A DNA stretch of 64,000 bases from Streptomyces sp. 1222.5. Its GTDB lineage: Bacteria; Actinomycetota; Actinomycetes; Streptomycetales; Streptomycetaceae. Position numbers and translations under genes: made by a program. The notes under the pieces were generated by a model. That model was not told the origin of the DNA and did no database searches. It saw only the letters and a program-made list of their open reading frames with translations. Location of the stretch: positions 4,030,001-4,094,000 of the forward strand of contig NZ_FNSZ01000001.1 of the NCBI RefSeq assembly GCF_900105245.1, read 5' to 3'. This document shows, one piece after another, positions 24,229 through 30,696 of this stretch. Position 1 is the stretch's first letter; each line of letters opens with the position of its first letter.

Positions 24229-25629
24229 ATGAACGTCGTGGCAGCCGCGGACAAGGCGAGTGATCGTGGCGGCGGTGCGGGCCGGGTGGGTGGTGCCGTC
24301 CGCTCGGTCGGCCGCGCCCTGCACTTTCCCGTCACCGGCGCCGCCCGGGGGATCCGCAAGGCCACCCACGCCCACGGCGCCGGCGAGTCGGGGCTGGGCA
24401 AGCTGATCGAGTTGCACGCGGTGAACGGCGCGGGGGACGTGATGGTCACCGTGGCGCTCGCGTCCACGGTGTTCTTCTCCGTGCCGACCGACGAGGCCCG
24501 CGGGCGCGTCGCGCTCTACCTGGCCATCACGATGGCCCCCTTCACCGTCCTCGCCCCCGTCATCGGCCCCCTCCTGGACCGGCTGCCGCACGGGCGGCGC
24601 GCCGCCATGGCCGGGGCGATGCTGGCCCGGGCGCTGCTCGCGCTGATCATCTCGGGGGCCGTGGCCACCGGAAGCCTGGAGCTGTATCCCGCCGCGCTGG
24701 GCGTGCTCGTGGCGTCCAAGGCCTACGGGGTGGTCCGCAGCGCCGTGGTGCCGCGGCTGCTGCCGCCCACGTTCTCGCTGGTGAAGGCGAACTCCCGGGT
24801 GACCCTGGCCGGGCTGCTGGCCACCGGTGCCGCCGCGCCGATCGCCGCGGGGCTGCACGCCCTCGGCGATCCCTGGCCGCTGTACGGCGCCTTCGTGATC
24901 TTCGTCGCGGGCACGTTCCTGTCGTTCACCCTGCCGCCGAAGGTGGACTCGGCCAAGGGCGAGGACGTGGCGCTGCTCGCGGCCGACGAGCAGCATCTGC
25001 ACGGGCCGGACCGCAAGCGGACCAAGCGCCCGGGGCTGCGGACCGTGGGGCCGGCGGTCACCCACGCGCTCGGCGCCAACGCGTCCCTGCGCTGCCTGTC
25101 CGGCTTCCTGATCTTCTTCCTCGCCTTCCTGCTGCGGGAGCACCCGCTGACCGGGGAGAGCGCGGCGGTCTCGCTGGGGATAGTCGGCGTCTCGGCCGGT
25201 GCGGGGAACGCGCTGGGCACGGCGGTGGGCGCGTGGCTGCGGTCGCGGGCCCCGGAGGTCATCATCGTGACGGTCGTCGCGGTGGTGCTGGGGACGGCGG
25301 TCGTGGCCGCCCTGTTCTTCGGGGCGCTGCTGGTGGCCTGCCTCGCGGCGGTCGCCGGGTTCGCGCAGGCACTGGCCAAGCTGGCACTGGACGCGCTGAT
25401 CCAGCGGGACGTGCCGGAACTGGTGCGCACCTCGGCGTTCGCCCGCTCGGAGACGCTGCTCCAGATGGCCTGGGTGTTCGGCGGGGCGGTCGGCATCGTG
25501 ATGCCTCTCAACGGCACCGTCGGGCTGCTGACCGGCGCCGCGTTCGTGGCCGTCGGCTGGCTGACCACCCTGAAGGGGCTGCTCGCCTCGGCACGGCACG
25601 GCGGCCGGGCCCGGGCCCGGGTGGCGTAA
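24229..25629 (+). CDS. MFS transporter
   Basis: 466 residues, about twelve spans, with a soluble N-terminal lead of about 60 residues. The loop LDRLPHGRRAAMAGAMLARA is the MFS signature, and LIQRDVPELVRTSAFARSET is a conserved cytoplasmic helix of this actinobacterial family. Substrate unknown. ATG 24229 begins MNVVAAADKAS. The DUF2771 lipoprotein follows 105 bases later on the same strand, with a 16-base direct repeat between them. Confidence 0.88.
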   Translation: MNVVAAADKASDRGGGAGRVGGAVRSVGRALHFPVTGAARGIRKATHAHGAGESGLGKLIELHAVNGAGDVMVTVALASTVFFSVPTDEARGRVALYLAITMAPFTVLAPVIGPLLDRLPHGRRAAMAGAMLARALLALIISGAVATGSLELYPAALGVLVASKAYGVVRSAVVPRLLPPTFSLVKANSRVTLAGLLATGAAAPIAAGLHALGDPWPLYGAFVIFVAGTFLSFTLPPKVDSAKGEDVALLAADEQHLHGPDRKRTKRPGLRTVGPAVTHALGANASLRCLSGFLIFFLAFLLREHPLTGESAAVSLGIVGVSAGAGNALGTAVGAWLRSRAPEVIIVTVVAVVLGTAVVAALFFGALLVACLAAVAGFAQALAKLALDALIQRDVPELVRTSAFARSETLLQMAWVFGGAVGIVMPLNGTVGLLTGAAFVAVGWLTTLKGLLASARHGGRARARVA

Positions 25630-25680
25630 CGAACCGGCCGTGTTCCGCCCGTTACGGGCACGCCTGGCGTAACGAACCGG
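25622..25680. repeat. 16-base direct repeat
   Basis: TGGCGTAACGAACCGG occurs at 25622-25637, overlapping the MFS stop codon, and again at 25665-25680. CCGTTACGG between them is a partial inverted match. Probably a small duplication of the gene's 3' end. Confidence 0.6.
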
Positions 25681-25734
25681 GCACGCCGCACCCCACGTGG
25701 GCGGTCGGCTGTGGGCGCCCGATAGCCTTCGGCC

Positions 25735-26199
25735 ATGACCACGCTGCAATCCGTTGTGCGACGCCGCCGCGCCGTCGCCGCCGCCGGCGCCGTTTCCGCC
25801 GGACTGCTCGTTCTGTCGGCCTGCGACAAGCCGACGCCCGTCGCGACGGTCACCGTCGGGCGGAGTTCGGTCAGCTCGGAGGCCCTCTGCTACAACGACG
25901 GCAAGACGCTGGACGCCAAGTCGCTGGCGAAGTGCGCCAAGAAGGCCGGCGACGTCGAGACGATCAAGGTGGACACCGACGACACGGTCCGCTTCGGGGT
26001 CGACCCGAAGATCGCGGACGGTGGCTGGACGATCCTGGTGAACGGCCGCCAGTTCACCGACACCAGCAAGAAGACCTACCGCACCATCCCGGGCAGCGCG
26101 TTCTTCAACGCGCAGTACGGCACCCAGGGCACCACCAACACCGTCTCGATCCAGCAGGGCGAGAAGGGTCTGTGGTCCTTCAAGCTGAAGAAGGCCTGA
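25735..26199 (+). CDS. DUF2771 lipoprotein
   Basis: 154 residues. Basic N terminus (VVRRRR), hydrophobic core and lipobox LSAC with Cys30 make it a lipoprotein on the outer face of the membrane. The mature domain is DUF2771: SSEALCYNDGKTLD, CAKKAGDVETIKVDTDDTVR (two Cys that may pair) and a C-terminal YGTQGTTNTVSIQQGEKG. Function unknown. It lies 17 bases upstream of mqnB on the same strand, and I recall the same order in S. coelicolor, but no role in menaquinone synthesis is known. Confidence 0.88.
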   Translation: MTTLQSVVRRRRAVAAAGAVSAGLLVLSACDKPTPVATVTVGRSSVSSEALCYNDGKTLDAKSLAKCAKKAGDVETIKVDTDDTVRFGVDPKIADGGWTILVNGRQFTDTSKKTYRTIPGSAFFNAQYGTQGTTNTVSIQQGEKGLWSFKLKKA

Positions 26200-26216
26200 T
26201 CCCCACGTCCGTACGC

Positions 26217-26921
26217 ATGCTCGTGGCCACTGCGGTTCCCGCCGAACGGGACGCGGTGGCACGGGCGTTTCCGGGGCCGGCCGAGGACGTGCGGCTGCCG
26301 GGCGCCCTGCTCCGCCGCACGGGCGCGCGCTGTGACCTGCTCGCCGCCGGCGTCGGACCGGCCCTCGCCGCCGCCTCCACCGCCGGCGCCCTCACCGCCG
26401 CCGCACTGGACGGGAGACCGTACGGCCTGGTCGTCTCGGCCGGGATCGGCGGTGGTTTCCCGCCCGCGGCGCCCCTCGGCTCGCTCGTCGTCGCCGACGC
26501 GATCACCGCGGCCGATCTGGGCGCCGAGACCGCCGACGGCTTCCTCCCGGTCACCGAGCTCGGCTTCGGGACCGTGACCCACCGGCCGCCGGAATCACTC
26601 GTACGAGTCGTGTCCGGGGCACTCGGCGCCCCGGCCGGGACCGTCCTGACCGTCTCCACCGTCACCGGCACCGCCGCCCGCGCCGCCGAACTGCGGGCCC
26701 GGCACCCCCGGGCGCTCGCCGAGGGCATGGAGGGCTTCGGCGTGGCGGAGGCCGCCGCCGCGCACGGGGTGCCCGTGCTGGAGATCCGCGCGGTCTCCAA
26801 TCCGGTCGGCCCGCGCGACCGCGCCGCCTGGCGCATCGGCGACGCCCTCACCGCCCTCGCCGAGGCCTTCGGGAAGCTCGCCCCCGTGTTCGAGAGTTGG
26901 AACCCGCATGACGACCAATGA
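26217..26921 (+). CDS. mqnB: futalosine hydrolase
   Basis: 234 residues of the nucleoside phosphorylase/MTAN fold. It splits futalosine to dehypoxanthine futalosine and hypoxanthine in the futalosine pathway to menaquinone. VSAGIGGGFPPAAPLGSLVV and the substrate-site motif EGMEGFGVAEAA, with NPVGPRDRAAW near the end, are typical. ATG 26217 starts MLVATAVPAERDAV, the usual first strand. The end overlaps mqnD by 14 bases, so the two pathway enzymes are coupled. Other mqn genes are not in the window. Confidence 0.95.
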   Translation: MLVATAVPAERDAVARAFPGPAEDVRLPGALLRRTGARCDLLAAGVGPALAAASTAGALTAAALDGRPYGLVVSAGIGGGFPPAAPLGSLVVADAITAADLGAETADGFLPVTELGFGTVTHRPPESLVRVVSGALGAPAGTVLTVSTVTGTAARAAELRARHPRALAEGMEGFGVAEAAAAHGVPVLEIRAVSNPVGPRDRAAWRIGDALTALAEAFGKLAPVFESWNPHDDQ

Positions 26922-27765
26922 GCAGCAGCCGCTGCGGATCGCTTACTCCCCCTGCCCGAACGACACCTTCGTCTTCGACGCCCTCGCCCACGGCCGGGTC
27001 GACGGCGGCCCGGCGCTGGACGTGACGTTCGCCGACATCGACATCACCAACGGCATGGCCGAGCGCGGCGAGTTCGACGTGCTGAAGGTGTCGTACGCCG
27101 TCCTGCCGTACGTCCTCGACGAGTACGCGCTGCTGCCGTGCGGCGGGGCGCTGGGCCGCGGCTGCGGGCCGCTGGTGCTCACCCGGGAGCCGGCCGCGGA
27201 CCTCACCGGGTGCCGGGTCGCGGTGCCGAGCGAGAAGTCGACCGCCTATCTGCTGTTCCGCCTCTGGGCCGCGGACACGCTGCCGGGCGGGGTCGGCGAG
27301 ATCGTCGTCATGCCGTTCCACGAGATCATGCCGGCCGTGCGGGACGGCAAGGTGGACGCCGGACTGGTCATCCACGAGGCCCGGTTCACCTACCAGAACT
27401 ACGGGCTGCACAAGCTCGCGGACATGGGCGAGCACTGGGAGCTCACCACCGGGCTGCCGATCCCGCTGGGCGCGATCATCGCCAAGCGGTCGCTGGGCGC
27501 GGACGCGCTGCGCCGGCTCGCCGACTCCGTCCGCGACTCCGTGCGGGCCGCCTGGGACGACCCGGAGGCGTCCCGGCCGTACGTCATGGCGCACGCGCAG
27601 GAGATGGACCCGGCCGTCGCCGACCAGCACATCGGCCTGTACGTCAACGAGTTCACCGCCGCCCTCGGCGAGGACGGCTACGCGGCGATCCGCGGCCTGC
27701 TCACCCGAGCGGCGGCCGAGGGACTCGTCCCGGCGCTCGGCCCGCAGGCGCTCGCGTTCCCCTGA
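26908..27765 (+). CDS. mqnD: 1,4-dihydroxy-6-naphthoate synthase
   Basis: 285 residues with a periplasmic-binding-protein-like fold; converts cyclic dehypoxanthine futalosine to 1,4-dihydroxy-6-naphthoate. Family landmarks: AYSPCPNDTFVFDAL at the N terminus, ADIDITNGMAERGEFDVLKV, the active-site region VPSEKSTAYLLF, and VIHEARFTYQNYGL. Ribosome site lies inside the mqnB end. Followed by a strong hairpin at 27784-27816. Confidence 0.96.
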   Translation: MTTNEQQPLRIAYSPCPNDTFVFDALAHGRVDGGPALDVTFADIDITNGMAERGEFDVLKVSYAVLPYVLDEYALLPCGGALGRGCGPLVLTREPAADLTGCRVAVPSEKSTAYLLFRLWAADTLPGGVGEIVVMPFHEIMPAVRDGKVDAGLVIHEARFTYQNYGLHKLADMGEHWELTTGLPIPLGAIIAKRSLGADALRRLADSVRDSVRAAWDDPEASRPYVMAHAQEMDPAVADQHIGLYVNEFTAALGEDGYAAIRGLLTRAAAEGLVPALGPQALAFP

Positions 27766-27783
27766 GAGGGGTGCGCACAGACG

Positions 27784-27816
27784 TCGGCCGAGGGGCTCTC
27801 ACCGCCCCTCGGCCGA
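27784..27816. terminator. hairpin between mqnD and the cold-shock gene
   Basis: Perfect 12-base stem TCGGCCGAGGGG / CCCCTCGGCCGA with a nine-base loop, 19 bases after the mqnD stop and 30 bases beyond the stop of the convergent cold-shock gene. Bidirectional. Confidence 0.85.
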
Positions 27817-27845
27817 GATGCGCTCGCCGATGTCCCGATGCGGGC

Positions 27846-28229
27846 TCAGACGTCCAACTGGTCGGCGACCGCGCGGAGCAGGCCGGCGATCTTCTTGCCC
27901 GAGGTCTTCTCGGGGTAGCGGCCCTTCTCCAGCATCGGCGTGATGTTCTCGAGAAGGGTCGTCAGGTCCTGCACGATCGAGGCCAGCTCGTCCGGCTTCT
28001 TGCGCTGGGCGGCCGCCACCGAGGGCGTCGGGTCGAGCACGGTCACCGAGAGCGCCTGGTCGCCGCGCTGACCGGCGACGACGCCGAACTCCACGCGCTG
28101 TCCCGGCTTGAGCGCATCGACGCCGGCGGGGAGAACCGAGGAATGGACGAAGACGTCACCGCCGTCGTCGCGGGAGAGAAAGCCGAAGCCCTTCTCACTG
28201 TTGAACCACTTGACCTTGCCGGTAGGCAC
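27846..28229 (-). CDS. cold-shock-domain protein with C-terminal extension
   Basis: 127 residues, nearly twice the usual 67. The first 67 are a cold-shock domain with RNP1 (GKVKWFNSEKGFGFL) and RNP2 (DVFVHSS), which binds single-stranded RNA or DNA. The extension (KKPDELASIVQDLTTLLENI, RYPEKTSGKKIAGLLRAVAD) is helical and conserved in this actinobacterial subfamily. GTG 28229 has GAGGAC six bases ahead and begins exactly at the domain. Probably an RNA chaperone with a dimerising or protein-binding tail. Divergent from a small membrane protein. Confidence 0.92.
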   Translation of the reverse strand: MPTGKVKWFNSEKGFGFLSRDDGGDVFVHSSVLPAGVDALKPGQRVEFGVVAGQRGDQALSVTVLDPTPSVAAAQRKKPDELASIVQDLTTLLENITPMLEKGRYPEKTSGKKIAGLLRAVADQLDV

Positions 28230-28404
28230 GTCTGTCCTCGTCCTCGTACTCGTCGGGAAAACTACTTCGGAAACGGCTCTTGATAGCACTGGGGCGGGTC
28301 CACCATGACCCGCCGAAACCAAGCGCTACCAAGGCTAATGGTCTTCGGGCGGGTGACAAGACGTCCCCCGGTTGTTCTCTCGCGCAGGGAACTACCCTGG
28401 TCCG

Positions 28405-28656
28405 GTGCGTGACAAAACCCCAACGAATTCCGCCGCGCCCGGAGACGGACTGATCCGTGCCGGCGCCATCGTCTTCTTCCTCGGAGCCTTGGCCACCCTC
28501 GTCACGGTGGCCCCGCTGTTCCTCGGGGCGAAGCCTTTTCCGACCTACATGTTCGGTCTGAGCATGCTCATGGCCGTCGGTTTTCTCGTCGCCGGCGCGG
28601 GCGTCCTGCGGTCGATCGCCGCGGGCAGGCGTCAGGCGCGGGGCGCGTCCCGGTAA
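28405..28656 (+). CDS. small two-span membrane protein
   Basis: 83 residues from GTG 28405: polar lead MRDKTPTNSAAPGDGLIRAG, then two hydrophobic spans (AIVFFLGALATLVTVAPLFL and YMFGLSMLMAVGFLVAGAGV) joined by GAKPFPT, and a basic tail. Typical actinobacterial integral membrane protein of unknown function. Its last 25 bases overlap the end of the convergent HAD phosphatase gene. An in-frame TTG lies 11 codons upstream, but the GTG start fits the polar lead better. Confidence 0.8.
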   Translation: MRDKTPTNSAAPGDGLIRAGAIVFFLGALATLVTVAPLFLGAKPFPTYMFGLSMLMAVGFLVAGAGVLRSIAAGRRQARGASR

Positions 28657-29249
28657 CCGGCCAGCCAGGCCGGGAACGCGGCGAGGTCGTCCAGCACCAC
28701 GTCCGCGCCGGCGGCGCGCAGTTCGTCGGCGGGGCAGGGGCCGGTCGCCACGGCCACCGACAGGGCTCCCGCCGTGCGGGCTCCTCGCACGTCACCGGTG
28801 TGGTCGCCGACGTAGACGCTCGCGCCGTACTCGCGCAGTGCCTGTGCCTTCCGTTCCGCCCACAGGTCGCCGACGACCACGTCCGGCTCGATGCCCAGGT
28901 GGGCCAGGTGCAGCTTGGCGTTCGGCTCGTACTTCGCGGTGACCACCATCGTGCGGCCGCCGGCCGCCCGGACCGCGTCCATCGCCTCGCGGGCGCCGGC
29001 CATCGCGGGGCTCGCGGCGACGGCGATCGACGGGTACATCTCCCGATACAGGTCGGCCATGGCGGGCACCTGTTCGGCCGGGAACCAGTTGACGAGCTCC
29101 TCCGCGAGCGGCGGCCCGAGCCGGGTCACCGCGAGATCGGCGTCGATGTACGCACCTGTCCGCTCCGACAGCGCCAGATAGCAGGCACGGATGCCCGGCC
29201 GGGAGTCTATGAGGGTCATGTCGAGGTCGAAGCCGATGGTGAGAGCCAT
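28632..29249 (-). CDS. HAD-family hydrolase
   Basis: 205 residues. Motif I is GFDLDMTLIDS with Asp8 and Asp10 (nucleophile and acid/base), motif II is VVTAK, and motif III/IV is VYVGDHTGDVRGA. The cap is of the small phosphoglycolate phosphatase type (C1 insert RACYLALSERTGAY). Substrate unknown. ATG 29249 was taken as start; an in-frame ATG three codons upstream (29258) is equally possible and neither has a clear ribosome site. The region behind its start to 29495 contains only repeats. Confidence 0.9.
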   Translation of the reverse strand: MALTIGFDLDMTLIDSRPGIRACYLALSERTGAYIDADLAVTRLGPPLAEELVNWFPAEQVPAMADLYREMYPSIAVAASPAMAGAREAMDAVRAAGGRTMVVTAKYEPNAKLHLAHLGIEPDVVVGDLWAERKAQALREYGASVYVGDHTGDVRGARTAGALSVAVATGPCPADELRAAGADVVLDDLAAFPAWLAGYRDAPRA

Positions 29250-29291
29250 GGGCGCCATTGTGCCGGGTGGCTCCGCCGGTTCAGCGGTTGG

Positions 29292-29327
29292 TGCGGTGCG
29301 CTTTCGGGTTGCGGTGCGCTTTCGGGT
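29292..29327. repeat. tandem 18-base duplication
   Basis: TGCGGTGCGCTTTCGGGT occurs twice head to tail (29292-29309 and 29310-29327). It lies in the 246-base intergenic region upstream of the HAD gene, next to the dispersed repeats. Slipped-strand duplication is the likely origin. Confidence 0.85.
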
Positions 29328-29340
29328 GCGGGTCCGCTGT

Positions 29341-29373
29341 GGCCGGTCGCGCAGTTCCCCGCGCCCCTGGGTG
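29341..29373. repeat. dispersed Streptomyces repeat, copy B
   Basis: GGCCGGTCGCGCAGTTCCCC then GCGCCCCTGGGTG, identical over 33 bases to 29442-29474. I recognise this as a sequence scattered through intergenic regions of Streptomyces chromosomes. Related, less perfect copies in this window lie at 17746, 44021 and 58870. Confidence 0.85.
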
Positions 29374-29441
29374 GGAACGGCTGGGGTCTGCCTGGGGGGT
29401 GCCGGAGGGGCGCGGGCGGATGTTCGGTGCGGGTGCGTCGC

Positions 29442-29474
29442 GGCCGGTCGCGCAGTTCCCCGCGCCCCTGGGTG
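29442..29474. repeat. dispersed Streptomyces repeat, copy C
   Basis: Second identical 33-base copy in the same orientation, 101 bases behind copy B and 22 bases beyond the stop of the 352-residue membrane protein. May act as a transcription or RNA-processing boundary, but that is not known. Confidence 0.85.
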
Positions 29475-29495
29475 CGGCACCGGTGTCGCAGGCAG

Positions 29496-30554
29496 TCACC
29501 TGGTCCGTTGTGAGCGCCAGGCCAGGTAGAGGGCCGAGGTGAGGGCCGCTCCTCTGACCACCCAGGGCCAGGTGCCGGAGATCGCGTCCGCCATGTGGTC
29601 CTGGCCGATCGGCTCGCCCCAGCGGCCGTTCTGCCTGCCCCACAGCCACACCAGCCCGCCCGCGACGGCGGTGCCGGGGATGACCATCACGGCCGTCTTC
29701 GTCTCGGCCGCGCTCAGCCTCCTCGAGCCGTACGCGATCACCCAGCCGAGCAGCAGGGCGAACCAGTTCCCGAGCACCGCTCCGGCGACCAGCGCGGCGG
29801 CGGCCAGCAGCAGGAGGGGGTTGGACCAGCCGGCGGCCGGGCCGGGCAGGAGCCGGCGGGCGGGAGCCTCCGCGTCCGGGGTCCGGCGGGAGAACAGACG
29901 GCGGCGCGGCGCGGGCGCGGCGACGGCGTCCGCTTCCGGCGCGGCCTCCGTCACCGGCTCCGTCTCCTTCGGCGGCCGTTTCAGCAGTTCGGGGATCTCC
30001 ACACCGCCGACGAACCCCGGCACCGCGTCGGCCTCCGCGAGCGGACCGCCGGCGGGGCCGCCGAAGGGCCCGGATCCCACGCGCCACCAGTCCGGCGGGG
30101 CCACGCCGTCCCCCAGTTCGTGCGCGGCGGCGAGGTGCGGCGGGGACGCGGCGTCACGCGGGGCGGCGGGGGTCTCCGGCACGGCGGGACGCGGGCGCGG
30201 CACGACCCGGCGCAACCCCTTCGGCCGCTCCTTCCCCGCCCCCTCGTGCCCCTCCGGCCTCCGGTCCCCGGGCGCCGGCTGGACGGGCACGGCGGCGGGC
30301 GGCCGCGGACCGGGCCCGGTGGCCGCCGAACCGCCCGCGGCCTCCACGACGTCGACCGGACTGCCCAGGTGGTCCAGGATGCGGCGGACGGCGGCCGGTG
30401 AGTCCACGGCCGCCCGGGCCCGGCGCCGGTCGATCTCGTCGCGCAGCTCCGACACGAGGCGCATGCGCGTGGCCGACGGAAGCTGCCGCTGGTGGGCGAC
30501 GTCCCCGACACGGCTCAGATACTCGTAGACGACCTGGTCGCTCTCGATCCCCAC
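29496..30554 (-). CDS. membrane protein with HAAS-like N-terminal domain
   Basis: 352 residues from GTG 30554, which has GGAGG six bases upstream. Residues 1-75 form a helical domain (LSRVGDVAHQRQLPSATRMR, ELRDEIDRRRARAAVDSPAA, ILDHLGSPVDVVEAAG) like the HAAS/DUF1700 domains of membrane regulators. A long Pro/Ala/Arg-rich linker follows, then four hydrophobic spans in the last 120 residues (LLLLAAAALVAGAVLGNWFA, MVIPGTAVAGGLVWLWG, WVVRGAALTSALYLAW). Function unknown. Divergent from the helicase-associated gene. Confidence 0.8.
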   Translation of the reverse strand: MGIESDQVVYEYLSRVGDVAHQRQLPSATRMRLVSELRDEIDRRRARAAVDSPAAVRRILDHLGSPVDVVEAAGGSAATGPGPRPPAAVPVQPAPGDRRPEGHEGAGKERPKGLRRVVPRPRPAVPETPAAPRDAASPPHLAAAHELGDGVAPPDWWRVGSGPFGGPAGGPLAEADAVPGFVGGVEIPELLKRPPKETEPVTEAAPEADAVAAPAPRRRLFSRRTPDAEAPARRLLPGPAAGWSNPLLLLAAAALVAGAVLGNWFALLLGWVIAYGSRRLSAAETKTAVMVIPGTAVAGGLVWLWGRQNGRWGEPIGQDHMADAISGTWPWVVRGAALTSALYLAWRSQRTR

Positions 30555-30696
30555 GGAACCCCTCCGGGGTGCGCCGACTGGTAACCCCGGGGAGGACGGT
30601 ACCGCTTGACCCCGGGCGCCCGGGATTCGTACGACCGGCCCCCGCCCCCCGCTTCCGGGGTCCGGCGCCACCTGGTTGTCCGCTACCGTTGGCCGG

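Noticed and set aside
23881..26262. 793-codon minus-strand frame opposite the MFS gene
   Set aside because: Antisense shadow with low-complexity Arg/Gly/His content; the opposite strand encodes the MFS transporter and DUF2771.
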